A stretch of 64,000 nt of DNA from Streptomyces aurantiogriseus (GTDB lineage: Bacteria > Actinomycetota > Actinomycetes > Streptomycetales > Streptomycetaceae). Made by a program: the position numbers and the translations under genes. Positions 35,232 to 43,474 of this stretch are shown here, one piece after another (within the stretch, counting starts at the first letter, position 1; each line of letters starts with the position of its first letter). The DNA lies in the NCBI RefSeq assembly GCF_014649375.1, contig NZ_BMSX01000025.1, forward strand, positions 62,001 through 126,000, in the 5' to 3' direction. The notes under the pieces were generated by a model. That model was given only the letters and a program-made list of their open reading frames with translations. It was not told where the DNA came from and did not search any database.

Positions 35232-35248
35232 GGTTGGCCGGCGCTGAA

Positions 35249-35283
35249 AAGGGGGCGGTACGGGATTCCCGTACCGCCCCCTT
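35249..35283. terminator. Bidirectional terminator
   Basis: AAGGGGGCGGTACGGG and CCCGTACCGCCCCCTT pair perfectly around ATT, between the convergent methyltransferase and ABC transporter operon. Confidence 0.9.
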
Positions 35284-35300
35284 CGCCGTACCGCCGCCGG

Positions 35301-36062
35301 TTACAGCACCTTGGACAGGAACGCCTTCGTCCGCTCGTGCTGCGGGTCCGTGAGGACGTCGCGCGGGTTGCCGGACTCGACGACCACACCGCCGTCCATG
35401 AAGACCAGGCTGTCGCCGACCTCGCGGGCGAAGCCCATCTCGTGGGTGACGACGACCATCGTCATACCGGACTCGGCCAGGTCGCGCATGACGTCGAGGA
35501 CGTCACCGACCAGCTCCGGGTCGAGGGCCGAGGTCGGCTCGTCGAACAGCATCAGCTTCGGGTCCATGGCCAGGGCCCGGGCGATGGCGACGCGCTGCTG
35601 CTGGCCGCCGGAGAGCTGCGAGGGGTAGTTCCCGGCCTTGTCGGCCAGGCCCACCCGGTCCAGCAGCTGCATGGCGCGCTCCTTGGCCTGGGCCCTGTTC
35701 GCACCCTTGACCTGGACCGGGGCCTCGATGACGTTGTCCACCGCCGTCATGTGCGGGAAGAGGTTGAACCGCTGGAACACCATGCCGATGTCCCGGCGCT
35801 TCAGCGCGACCTCGCTGTCCTTGAGCTCGTACAGCTTGTCGCCCTTCTGGCGGTAGCCGACCAGCTCGCCGTCGACGTACAGGCGACCGGCGTTGATCTT
35901 CTCCAGGTGGTTGATGCACCGGAGGAAGGTCGACTTGCCGGAGCCCGAGGGGCCGATCAGGCAGAACACCTCGCCGGACTGGACCTCCAGGTCGATGCCC
36001 TTGAGGACCTCGACCGCGCCGAAGGACTTGTGGACGCCCTCGGCCTTCACCATGGCGGTCAT
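35301..36062 (-). CDS. Polar amino-acid ABC transporter ATPase (GluA/GlnQ-type)
   Basis: A 253-residue ATPase with Walker A GPSGSGKST, Q-loop VFQRFNLFPHM, signature LSGGQQQR, Walker B LMLFDEPTSALD and the H-loop VTHEMGF. It powers amino-acid import, probably glutamate/glutamine or similar. ATG 36062 shares one base with the permease stop (TGATG). It is the last gene of a leftward three-gene operon. Confidence 0.93.
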   Translation of the reverse strand: MTAMVKAEGVHKSFGAVEVLKGIDLEVQSGEVFCLIGPSGSGKSTFLRCINHLEKINAGRLYVDGELVGYRQKGDKLYELKDSEVALKRRDIGMVFQRFNLFPHMTAVDNVIEAPVQVKGANRAQAKERAMQLLDRVGLADKAGNYPSQLSGGQQQRVAIARALAMDPKLMLFDEPTSALDPELVGDVLDVMRDLAESGMTMVVVTHEMGFAREVGDSLVFMDGGVVVESGNPRDVLTDPQHERTKAFLSKVL

Positions 36063-37030
36063 CACACGGCTCCCCTCGGGCTGCCCTTGGCGGACAGGTT
36101 CATCTTGATCTTCTGGAAGACGGTCGGCGGCAGGCTCCGGCTGGAGCCACGCGCGTAGTACCGCTCCAGGTAGTACTGGAAAACGCTGAACACGCTGGTC
36201 ATGACCAGGTACCAGATCGAGGCGACGAAGAGCATCTCCATCACGGCGTACGACTGGGAACCGATCACCGAGGTCGAGCGCAGCAGCTCGTTGTACGTCA
36301 CCGCGTACACCAGCGACGAGGTCTTCAGCATGTTGATGAACTCGTTGCCGGTCGGCGGCACGATCACCCGCATGGCCTGCGGGATGACGATCCGGCGCAG
36401 CGTCTTGCCGTGGCTCATGCCCAGGGCGTGGGCCGCCTCCGTCTGCCCCTCGTCGACGGCCAGCAGGCCGGCGCGGCAGATCTCGGCCATGTACGCGGCC
36501 TCGTTCAGGCCGAGGCCGAGCAGGGCGCACATGAACGGCGTCATGACGTCCGTCATCTCGTCCTTGTAGATCGGACCGAGGTTCAGGACGGGGAAGATCA
36601 GCGCCAGGTTGAACCACATCAGCAGCTGCACGTAGACCGGTGTGCCGCGGAAGAACCAGATGTACAGCCAGGCCACACTGCTGGTGACCGGGTTCTTCGA
36701 CAGCCGCATCACGGCCAGGACGACGCCCAGGACGACGCCGAGCACCATCGACAGAAGGCTGATGAGCAGCGTACGGCCGGCGCCCGCGACCACGGTCGAG
36801 TCGAACAGCTTGTCGGACACCGCCTGCCAGCGGATGTCGCCGTTCGCGAACGCCTGGACGAGCAGCGCCAGGAGCGCGAGGACGACGACGGCGCTGACCC
36901 AGCGGCCGTAGTGGCGCACCGGAATGGCCTTGATGGCCTCCGGCGGGCCGGAGAACGCCGAGTCCTTGGCCACCGGCGGCTGGTCCGCCGGCGGCGCGCC
37001 CGCGCCGGACTTGTCGAGCTTGTCAGTCAT
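36062..37030 (-). CDS. Amino-acid ABC transporter permease
   Basis: A 322-residue HisM/GlnP-type membrane protein. A ~40-residue Pro/Ala-rich cytoplasmic N-terminus precedes five or more helices, and the EAA loop reads EAAHALGMSHGKTLRRIVIP. Only one permease gene is present, so it probably works as a homodimer. ATG 37030; 29 bp separate it from the binding-protein gene. Confidence 0.92.
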   Translation of the reverse strand: MTDKLDKSGAGAPPADQPPVAKDSAFSGPPEAIKAIPVRHYGRWVSAVVVLALLALLVQAFANGDIRWQAVSDKLFDSTVVAGAGRTLLISLLSMVLGVVLGVVLAVMRLSKNPVTSSVAWLYIWFFRGTPVYVQLLMWFNLALIFPVLNLGPIYKDEMTDVMTPFMCALLGLGLNEAAYMAEICRAGLLAVDEGQTEAAHALGMSHGKTLRRIVIPQAMRVIVPPTGNEFINMLKTSSLVYAVTYNELLRSTSVIGSQSYAVMEMLFVASIWYLVMTSVFSVFQYYLERYYARGSSRSLPPTVFQKIKMNLSAKGSPRGAV

Positions 37031-37059
37031 GGGGACTGCCCTTCAGTGGTGCTGGGAGA

Positions 37060-38028
37060 TCACTTGCCGCTGTTGATCGCCGCGGCCTGGATCGCACCGC
37101 TCTGGGCGCCCCACTTCTCCAGCACCTTCTGGTACGAACCGTCCTTGATGATCGCGTCGACGGCCTCCTTGAGGGCGTCGCGCAGCTGGGTGTTCTGCTT
37201 GTCGACGACGATGCCGAAGGGGCCGGCGTCGTACTGCTCGCCGATGACCTCGAAGGCGTTGCCGCCGTCGGCCTTGCGGGCCATGTCCACGGCGACCGGG
37301 TAGTCGTTGACGCCGGCCACGGCGCCGCCCGACTTCACTCGGGTCTGGGCCTCGGTGTCGTTCTCGAACGACTCGATCTTGATGGCCTTCTTGCCGCCGT
37401 CCGTGCACTTCTTGGACTGGTCCTTCAGGGCCTGCTCGTACGTGGTGCCCCGCTGCACCGCGGCGGTCTGGCCGCAGAGGTCCTCGATGGACTTGACGCC
37501 CTTGGGGTTGCCCTTCTTGACGTAGACGGCCGTGCCGGCGGTGAAGTAGTCGACGAAGTCGACGCCCTCGCCGAGCTTCTTGCCGCTCTCGTCCAGGCCC
37601 TCCTGGCGCTGCTTGTTGTCGGTGATCGACGACATCGCGATGTCGTAGCGGCCGGTGTTGACCGCGGTGATCAGGCCGTCGAAGGCGCCGGAGGTGAACT
37701 TGAACTCGACGCCGAGCTGCTTGCCGAGCGCCGCCGCGATGTCGGGGTCGACGCCGACGATCTTGCCGCCCTCGACGTACTCCATCGGGGCGTACTCGGC
37801 GTTGGTGCCGACCTGGATGACGCCCTTGTCCTGGATCTCCTTCGGGAGCTTGGAGAAGAGGGGCGCGGTGCTGGCCTTGTCCGTGCTTTCGGAGGTGCTG
37901 CTGCCGCTGCCGCTGTCGGTCTGGTCACCGCAGGCGGTGAGCAGCAGGGCGCCCGCGACCGCGAGGGAACCGACCGCGGCTAGCCGGGTGCGCGCGGCGG
38001 TGGTACGGCGGATGGAGCGTGCGGTCAT
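37060..38028 (-). CDS. Amino-acid ABC transporter substrate-binding lipoprotein
   Basis: A 322-residue lipoprotein. Its twin-Arg-like basic start (MTARSIRRTTAARTR) and hydrophobic core end in lipobox LLTAC. A Ser/Thr-rich linker precedes a type 3 (polar amino acid) binding fold: VIQVGTNAEYAPMEY, VDPDIAAALGKQLGVEF, DIAMSSITDNKQRQE. ATG 38028 starts the operon. The ligand is likely an acidic or polar amino acid, but the binding residues do not settle which. Confidence 0.92.
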   Translation of the reverse strand: MTARSIRRTTAARTRLAAVGSLAVAGALLLTACGDQTDSGSGSSTSESTDKASTAPLFSKLPKEIQDKGVIQVGTNAEYAPMEYVEGGKIVGVDPDIAAALGKQLGVEFKFTSGAFDGLITAVNTGRYDIAMSSITDNKQRQEGLDESGKKLGEGVDFVDYFTAGTAVYVKKGNPKGVKSIEDLCGQTAAVQRGTTYEQALKDQSKKCTDGGKKAIKIESFENDTEAQTRVKSGGAVAGVNDYPVAVDMARKADGGNAFEVIGEQYDAGPFGIVVDKQNTQLRDALKEAVDAIIKDGSYQKVLEKWGAQSGAIQAAAINSGK

Positions 38029-38653
38029 GGTGAGTGCCTCCGGCGGATGGATGGAGATGCCGATGGGTCGACGAGAACACACACCTTCGGGTGTCGCGAC
38101 CTCGTGTGATTACCGGCATCTTGCCATTCGGACGACGCCATTCAGGGGGCCACCCATGTCAAAATCGGATAACGGGCGACCCCCGAACCGCACCAGTCCG
38201 GTACAACACGGCCGGACCAGGCCGCACCATCTGCGGGAATCTGCCCTTCCGGCCGGAAGATCTTCGGTTCATCTCACGATGTGGTCGGTTGTTGTGCGGT
38301 CAGTACGCTGACTTGAGTCCGTGTCAAGCGTTTGTCCGATACTGGTCCGCTCTTTGCGCATGAGTCATGTCACGGGGATATGACTGCGGAGGCGAGGTGG
38401 CCGACACGGCGCCCGGGTCTGTGGGAGTTCTGCAAGATGCGGTATGTGACCTTGCACGGATTGGACTCGTCGTCGGTGGTGTCCGTCCGGTAAGAAGGTT
38501 CTTTACACCCCTCATCCGGGGCTCAGGGCGCGTGTGCGGCGCGCCCGACGCACAGGTGCCCGTACGTATCACCGCTGGGTCCTGCGCGGTGCCCGCCCAC
38601 TTCTCACCAGGAGTGGCCACCCTCAAACCATGAACACCTAAGGGGTAAGACAA
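38029..38653. other. Divergent promoter region, ABC operon / malic enzyme
   Basis: A 625-bp gap with no supported gene. AGTCAT-N11-ATGACT (38363-38385) and TGCAAG-N14-CTTGCA (38431-38456) are perfect inverted repeats that could be operators for the malic enzyme gene. A GC-poor AC-rich stretch precedes the malic enzyme ribosome binding region (AAGGGGTAAG). Confidence 0.5.
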
Positions 38654-39886
38654 GTGGCAGCGGAGATCGTCAATCCTCGCAGCGAGAGCGAAACGGACCA
38701 TACGGGCCAGGAGGGCGGTGCGGAGCCCCTCGACTCGTTCGACCCGGCGTTCGCGCTGCACCGGGGCGGCAAGATGGCCGTGCAGGCCACCGTCCCGGTC
38801 CGCGACAAGGACGACCTGTCCCTCGCCTACACGCCCGGCGTCGCGCGCGTGTGCACCGCGATCGCGGAACAGCCGGAGCTGGTGAACGACTACACCTGGA
38901 AGTCGTCCGTCGTCGCCGTCGTCACCGACGGCACGGCGGTGCTCGGCCTCGGGGACATCGGGCCGGAGGCCTCCCTTCCGGTCATGGAAGGCAAGGCCAT
39001 CCTCTTCAAGCAGTTCGGCGGTGTGGACGCGGTTCCGATCGCGCTCGCCTGCACGGACGTGGACGAGATCGTCGAGACCGTGGTGCGCCTCGCGCCCTCG
39101 TTCGGCGGAGTCAACCTGGAGGACATCTCGGCGCCTCGGTGCTTCGAGATCGAGCGCCGGCTCCAGGAGGCGCTGGACATCCCGGTCTTCCACGACGACC
39201 AGCACGGCACGGCCGTCGTGACGCTGGCGGCGCTGCGGAACGCGGCGCGGCTGAGCGGGCGGACCATCGGAGACCTGCGGGCCGTCATCTCGGGCGCCGG
39301 CGCGGCCGGTGTCGCCATCGCCAAGATGCTGGTCGAGGCCGGCATCGGGGACGTCGCGGTCACCGACCGCAAGGGCATCGTCTCGGCGGACCGGGAGGAC
39401 CTGACCGACGTCAAGCGCGAGCTGGCCGGGTTCACCAACAAGGCGGGCCTCACCGGCTCGCTCGAGGACGCGCTGGCCGGCGCGGACGTCTTCATCGGCG
39501 TCTCGGGCGGTACGGTCCCGGAGGCCGCGGTCGCCTCGATGGCCGAGGGCGCGTTCGTCTTCGCCATGGCCAACCCGAACCCCGAGGTGCACCCGGACGT
39601 CGCCCACAAGTACGCGGCGGTCGTCGCGACCGGGCGGTCGGACTTCCCGAACCAGATCAACAACGTGCTGGCGTTCCCGGGCATCTTCGCCGGCGCGCTG
39701 CAGGTGCGGGCGTCCCGGATCACCGAGGGCATGAAGATCGCGGCGGCGGAGGCGCTGGCGGGCGTCGTCGGTGACGACCTCGCCGCGGACTACGTGATTC
39801 CGTCGCCGTTCGACGAGAGGGTGGCACCCGCGGTGACCGCGGCGGTTGCGGCTGCTGCTCGTGCCGAGGGCGTTGCTCGTCGCTGA
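38654..39886 (+). CDS. maeB: Malic enzyme
   Basis: Oxidative decarboxylation of malate to pyruvate. The 410-residue short bacterial type lacks a phosphotransacetylase domain. It shows LAYTPGVARVC, TDGTAVLGLGDIGPEASLPV (shortened), VFHDDQHGTAVV (metal-binding Asp pair) and the nucleotide fold ISGAGAAGVAIAKMLVEAG. S. coelicolor has an NADP-dependent enzyme at this position; cofactor specificity is inferred from that. GTG 38654 follows AAGGGGTAAG. A terminator follows the gene. Confidence 0.92.
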   Translation: MAAEIVNPRSESETDHTGQEGGAEPLDSFDPAFALHRGGKMAVQATVPVRDKDDLSLAYTPGVARVCTAIAEQPELVNDYTWKSSVVAVVTDGTAVLGLGDIGPEASLPVMEGKAILFKQFGGVDAVPIALACTDVDEIVETVVRLAPSFGGVNLEDISAPRCFEIERRLQEALDIPVFHDDQHGTAVVTLAALRNAARLSGRTIGDLRAVISGAGAAGVAIAKMLVEAGIGDVAVTDRKGIVSADREDLTDVKRELAGFTNKAGLTGSLEDALAGADVFIGVSGGTVPEAAVASMAEGAFVFAMANPNPEVHPDVAHKYAAVVATGRSDFPNQINNVLAFPGIFAGALQVRASRITEGMKIAAAEALAGVVGDDLAADYVIPSPFDERVAPAVTAAVAAAARAEGVARR

Positions 39887-39899
39887 CGCGCACCTGAAT

Positions 39900-39923
39900 G
39901 GCCCCGTCCGTTCGGACGGGGCC
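39900..39923 (+). terminator. Terminator of the malic enzyme gene
   Basis: GGCCCCGTCCG (39900-39910), TT, CGGACGGGGCC (39913-39923), followed by GTTTCTTTG, a textbook intrinsic terminator 14 bp after the stop. Confidence 0.92.
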
Positions 39924-39991
39924 GTTTCTTTGCCCACCGGCTTCTCTGCCCACCGGGCCCGCCCGCTCGGGTGATGACGAGGCCGCCGGCC

Positions 39992-40120
39992 CCGGGGCCC
40001 CGCCCCCGGACCCCCGTACCGGCCCTGAACGGGCCTCGTCCCCTCTCGGCTTCTCCCCCACGCTCGGCTTCGCTCGCGCGGGGGACCCCCATGAGCGGGG
40101 GGACCCCCACGACGGGCTGA
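39992..40120. repeat. Nested dispersed repeats: type I interrupted by type II
   Basis: Type I blocks CCCCCGGACCCCCG and GGCCCTGAACGGGCCTCGTC run to about 40041, then type II (40055-40092, the same element found in sigH) and a GAGCGGGGGGACCCCCAC tail, then the type I end GACGGGCTGA at 40111-40120. Compare the unbroken copy at 35159-35231. Confidence 0.75.
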
Positions 40121-40191
40121 CTTTGCAAGAGGGCATGTCTCACAGTGGGCCCCGGTTTCGCCGACCGTTCCCGGAACCTATCGTCGGCTTC

Positions 40192-41157
40192 ATGTTCGCC
40201 GCCTACGCCGCTCGAATCGACCGCGACCAGCCGCTGAACGGCCTGGAGTTGGGGGAGCGTCCGGCCCCCGAGGTCCGTCCCGGCTGGAGTACCGTCACCG
40301 TTCGCGCCGCCTCCCTCAACCACCATGACCTCTGGTCCCTGCGGGGCGTGGGCCTCGCCGAGGACAAGCTGCCGATGATCCTCGGGTGCGACGCCGCCGG
40401 TGTCGACGAGGACGGCAACGAGGTCGTCCTGCACTCCGTGATCGGACAGACCGGGCACGGGGTCGGGCCCGACGAGCCCCGTTCCATCCTCACCGAGCGC
40501 TACCAGGGCACCTTCGCCGAGCAGGTCGCCGTCCCGACCTGGAACATCCTGCCCAAGCCGAAGGAGCTCTCCTTCGCGGAGGCCGCCTGTCTGCCCACCG
40601 CCTGGCTGACGGCGTACCGCATGCTCTTCACCAACGCCGGCGTGCGCCCCGGCGACTCCGTCCTCGTCCAGGGCGCGGGGGGTGGTGTGGCCACGGCCGC
40701 GATCGTGCTCGGCAAGGCCGCCGGGCTGCGGGTCTTCGCGACCAGCCGGGACGAGGCCAAGCGGAAGCGGGCTCTGGAGCTCGGGGCCGTCGAGGCCGTC
40801 GAGCCGGGTGCGCGGCTGCCGCAGCGGGTCGACGCCGTCATCGAGACCGTCGGTGCCGCCACCTGGTCCCACTCGGTGAAGTCCCTGCGGCCCGGCGGCA
40901 CGCTCGTCATCTCCGGCGCGACGAGCGGCGACCGGCCTTCGCACGCCGAGCTCACCCGCATCTTCTTCCTCGAACTCAAGGTCGTCGGCTCCACGATGGG
41001 CACCAAGGACGAGCTGGAGGACCTGCTCTCCTTCTGTGCCGCGACCGGCGTCCGCCCCGTCATCGACGAGGTCCTTCCGCTCGACCGCGCCCGCGAGGGC
41101 TTCGAACGGCTCGCGTCCGGAGACCAGTTCGGCAAGATCGTCCTCACCCATTCCTGA
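40192..41157 (+). CDS. Zinc-type alcohol dehydrogenase / quinone oxidoreductase (MDR) family
   Basis: A 321-residue MDR protein: GroES-like N-terminal domain (SLNHHDLWSLRGVG, LGCDAAGVD) and NAD(P)-binding fold (VLVQGAGGGVATAAIVLGKA). It lacks the four-cysteine structural zinc loop, so it is nearer to quinone/crotonyl-type reductases than to true zinc dehydrogenases. ATG 40192 comes 7 bases after TATCGT, hence probably leaderless. Substrate is unknown. Confidence 0.87.
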   Translation: MFAAYAARIDRDQPLNGLELGERPAPEVRPGWSTVTVRAASLNHHDLWSLRGVGLAEDKLPMILGCDAAGVDEDGNEVVLHSVIGQTGHGVGPDEPRSILTERYQGTFAEQVAVPTWNILPKPKELSFAEAACLPTAWLTAYRMLFTNAGVRPGDSVLVQGAGGGVATAAIVLGKAAGLRVFATSRDEAKRKRALELGAVEAVEPGARLPQRVDAVIETVGAATWSHSVKSLRPGGTLVISGATSGDRPSHAELTRIFFLELKVVGSTMGTKDELEDLLSFCAATGVRPVIDEVLPLDRAREGFERLASGDQFGKIVLTHS

Positions 41158-41168
41158 TGCGTCCACAC

Positions 41169-41197
41169 GGCGGGCCCGGTTCTCGGGCCCGCCTTTT
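41169..41197 (+). terminator. Intrinsic terminator of the oxidoreductase gene
   Basis: GGCGGGCCCG (41169-41178) and CGGGCCCGCC (41184-41193) pair around GTTCT and are followed by TTTT. Confidence 0.92.
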
Positions 41198-41209
41198 GCA
41201 TGCCCGTCA

Positions 41210-41227
41210 TGTCAACGGTGGTTGACA
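41210..41227. promoter_or_regulatory. Palindromic operator 1
   Basis: TGTCAACGGTGGTTGACA is TGTCAAC-N4-GTTGACA with perfect 7-bp arms. It is identical in its arms to the site 27 bp downstream and includes the promoter -35. Confidence 0.8.
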
Positions 41228-41250
41228 CCTTCCTTGTGTCAACGTAAGTT
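41222..41250 (+). promoter_or_regulatory. Promoter of the HTH/Clp-N operon
   Basis: TTGACA (41222-41227), 17-bp spacer, TAAGTT (41245-41250). The predicted transcription start falls at the ATG 41257, so the mRNA should be leaderless. Both operators overlap promoter elements. Confidence 0.72.
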
Positions 41251-41254
41251 GACA
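41237..41254. promoter_or_regulatory. Palindromic operator 2
   Basis: TGTCAACGTAAGTTGACA, with the same 7-bp arms as operator 1, overlaps the -10 and ends 2 bp before the start codon. Confidence 0.8.
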
Positions 41255-41256
41255 TC

Positions 41257-41466
41257 ATGACCGAAGCAACGGATCTCGCCGAGCGCGCCGGCGACCGCGA
41301 TCCACGGGTCGGCCTGCGCGCCGTCGCCGCCCTGCGCCGGCTGCTGGAGCAGCTGGAGGCGGTGCAGGTGCGCAGTGCCCGCAACCAGGGCTGGTCGTGG
41401 CAGGAGATCGCCGCGGAACTCGGAGTGAGCAGGCAGGCCGTGCACAAGAAGTACGGGAGGCAGTGA
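41257..41466 (+). CDS. Small helix-turn-helix protein
   Basis: A 69-residue protein. An N-terminal helix (VAALRRLLEQLEAVQVRSAR) and an HTH (WSWQEIAAELGVSRQAVHKK) make it a compact DNA-binding protein. It is probably the repressor acting on the two identical palindromes in its own promoter (inference). ATG 41257 is leaderless. Its TGA overlaps the start of the Clp-N gene (TGATG), so the two products are coupled. Confidence 0.85.
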   Translation: MTEATDLAERAGDRDPRVGLRAVAALRRLLEQLEAVQVRSARNQGWSWQEIAAELGVSRQAVHKKYGRQ

Positions 41467-42032
41467 TGTTCGAGCGGTTCACGAAGGACGCCCGCGCCGT
41501 GGTGCGAGGGGCCGTCGGGCAGTGCGAGAGCTCGGGAGCGCGGACCGTGGGGCCCGAGCATCTGCTGCTCGCCCTGCTGGACCATGAGGCGAGCCGCGGA
41601 TCCTTCGCGCTGACCGCCCTCGGACTCACCGCGGAGCGCAGGGAGTCGGTACGGCGGGCGCTGGAGGAGGTACGCCGGCGCGCGGGCCTGTCCCGGGCCG
41701 ACGCCGACGCCCTCGCCGGCCTCGGCATCGACGTGTCGGAGATCGTCTCCCGGGTCGAGGAGGTGCACGGCGTCGGGGCGATGTCCGGGGACCGGCGGGA
41801 CAAGGGCTCGTGGACGGGGCGTCCGGGCTTCGGGCGGGACGCCAAGGACGTCCTCGAGAAGTCCTTGCGTATCGCCCTGGCCCACCGTGACCGGCACATC
41901 GGCGACGAACACCGCCTCCTCGCCCTGACCGCCCGCCCGGGCCCATCCGCCGAAACCCTCGCCGACCACGGCGTCACCCATGCGTCCCTGACCCGGGTGG
42001 TGTACGGCGGGGGAGAGGCGCAGACGGGCTGA
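41466..42032 (+). CDS. Stand-alone Clp N-domain protein (ClpC2-like)
   Basis: A 188-residue protein with two Clp_N repeats (FERFTKDARAVVRGAVGQCE ... GPEHLLLALLDHEASRG; and FGRDAKDVLEKSLRIALAHR ... IGDEHRLLALTARPG) and no ATPase domain. It resembles mycobacterial ClpC2, which binds the same ligands as ClpC1's N-domain and can buffer it. It could be an adaptor or decoy for the ClpC protease (inference). It is co-translated with the HTH gene. Its stop codon lies inside the first unit of a tandem repeat. Confidence 0.85.
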   Translation: MFERFTKDARAVVRGAVGQCESSGARTVGPEHLLLALLDHEASRGSFALTALGLTAERRESVRRALEEVRRRAGLSRADADALAGLGIDVSEIVSRVEEVHGVGAMSGDRRDKGSWTGRPGFGRDAKDVLEKSLRIALAHRDRHIGDEHRLLALTARPGPSAETLADHGVTHASLTRVVYGGGEAQTG

Positions 42033-42207
42033 ACGCACGGGCTGAACGGACGGGCTGAGGGGGCGTGCTCAGCGGGCGAGCGGAGCGGAAGGGCTGAGGG
42101 GGCGTGCTCAGCGGGCGAGCGGAGCGGACGGGCTGAGGGGGCGTGCTCAGCGGGCGAGCGGAGCGGAAGGGCTGAGGGGGCGTGCTCAGCGGGCGAGCGG
42201 AGCGGAC
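42021..42207. repeat. Minisatellite: 13-bp units grading into four 39-bp units
   Basis: Two 13-bp units of ACGGGCTGAACG(c/g) form begin over the Clp-N gene's end and contain its stop codon. From 42052 there are four 39-bp copies (start GGGCTGAGGGGGCGTGCTCA) at 42052, 42091, 42130 and 42169. Their last bases alternate A, C, A, C, showing that a 78-bp pair was duplicated. Confidence 0.9.
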
Positions 42208-42254
42208 GGGTCCGGGGGCCGCCGACGGCGCGACGCGCACCGACGGCCCTGCCC

Positions 42255-42411
42255 GGCCTCGCTCAACCCGGCCTCGCTCAACCCGGCCTCGCTCAACCCG
42301 GCCTCGCTCAACCCGGCCTCGCTCAACCCGGCCTCGCTCAACCCGGCCTCGCTCAACCCGGCCTCGCTCAGGCCCGGCCCGCTCAACCCGGCCCGCTCAG
42401 TCCCGGCCCGC
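42255..42411. repeat. Minisatellite of 15-bp units
   Basis: Seven perfect copies of GGCCTCGCTCAACCC from 42255 to 42359, then degenerate units up to the stop codon of the PadR gene, whose last bases (minus-strand GGACTGAGCGGGCC) are themselves a unit. No gene was identified in 42033-42411. Confidence 0.92.
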
Positions 42412-43473
42412 TCAGTCCTTGGGTGCCCGCAGTATCGCCCCGATGTGCGCCGCCGCCGTCGACAGGTGCCGGCGGGCGTCGCGGAGTTGGTCGGCTGTGA
42501 CCCCGTGGTCGCGTGCCGCGTCGCGGATGTCGTCGCGGAAGCGGTCCAGCATGCGGTCCAGGTCGCGGGCCGGGTCGCCGCTGGGGTCCTCGTGGGCCCA
42601 GGCCGGCTCGTAGTCGGCGGGGAAGTCCGCCGGGGTCTCCGAGTACACGGGCCCCCTGCCCGCCGGACTCTCCGCGCCGCTGCCGCCGCCGTTGCCGCGT
42701 CCGAAGCCGAAGTCCTTGCCGAACTCCTTCCCGTAGTCCTTGCCGAACTCGCCGAACTCCTTGGCCAGTTCGGTCAGGCCCTCGCGGACTCCCGTCGGCC
42801 AGTCGCCCCGGGCGAAGTGGTCCTGGACCTGCTCCTGAACGCGGCGCGCTATGCGCTGGACCTCCTCCTGGGCCTGGGTGCGGGCCCGGTCCTGGGCCTC
42901 CTTGGCCTGGCGGCGGGCCCGCTGGGCCTCCTCACGGGCCCGGCGGCTCTCGTCCTTGGCCCGGCGGGCCTGTTCCTTCCACTCCTGCTTGACGCGGCGC
43001 ATCTCCTCCTTGGCGACGCGCCACGCCTCCTTGTCACCCTGGTCTCCGTAGCCGCCGTACTCGTCGGCGCCCGTGCCGGCGCCACGACGGGCATCCGAGG
43101 CCGCCGCCCGCATCTCGCGGCGCAGGTCGCCCGCGGCACCGCGCACATCGGCCCGGATCTCCGCGGCCAGCTCCGCGACCGACTCGTGGATCTCCAGCTC
43201 CAGGTCGGCCAGTTCACCGCTGCGGTCGGCCAGCTCGGCCCGGCCGGCGTCGGTGATGGCGTAGACCTTGCGGCCGCCCTCGGTGGTGTGGGTGACGAGG
43301 CCCTCGGCCTCCAGCTTGGCCAGGCGCGGGTACACCGTGCCCGCCGACGGCGCGTACAGCCCCTGGAAGCGTTCCTCCAGGAGGCGGATCACCTCGTAGC
43401 CGTGGCGCGGGGCCTCGTCCAGGAGCTTCAGCAGATAGAGGCGGAGGCGGCCGTGGGCGAAGACGGGAGGCAT
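42412..43473 (-). CDS. PadR-family regulator with long coiled C-terminal extension
   Basis: A 353-residue protein. Residues ~1-95 form a PadR winged helix (LLKLLDEAPRHGYEVIRLLE, PSAGTVYPRLAKLEAEGLV). The remaining two thirds are unusual: a highly charged helical segment (EEMRRVKQEWKEQARRAKDE, then EEAQRARRQAKEAQDRA), a Phe/Gly/Lys/Asp-rich patch (EFGKDYGKEFGKDFGFG) and an acidic tail. ATG 43473 is 1 bp after the stop of the DUF4097 gene, so the two form an operon. It probably represses its own operon through sites at 44469-44500. Confidence 0.88.
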   Translation of the reverse strand: MPPVFAHGRLRLYLLKLLDEAPRHGYEVIRLLEERFQGLYAPSAGTVYPRLAKLEAEGLVTHTTEGGRKVYAITDAGRAELADRSGELADLELEIHESVAELAAEIRADVRGAAGDLRREMRAAASDARRGAGTGADEYGGYGDQGDKEAWRVAKEEMRRVKQEWKEQARRAKDESRRAREEAQRARRQAKEAQDRARTQAQEEVQRIARRVQEQVQDHFARGDWPTGVREGLTELAKEFGEFGKDYGKEFGKDFGFGRGNGGGSGAESPAGRGPVYSETPADFPADYEPAWAHEDPSGDPARDLDRMLDRFRDDIRDAARDHGVTADQLRDARRHLSTAAAHIGAILRAPKD

Positions 43474-43474
43474 G

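Noticed and set aside
42247..42411. Possible CRISPR array
   Set aside because: Units are contiguous 15-mers with no spacers, and no cas genes are present; it is a minisatellite. The same holds for the 11-, 39- and 100-bp arrays.
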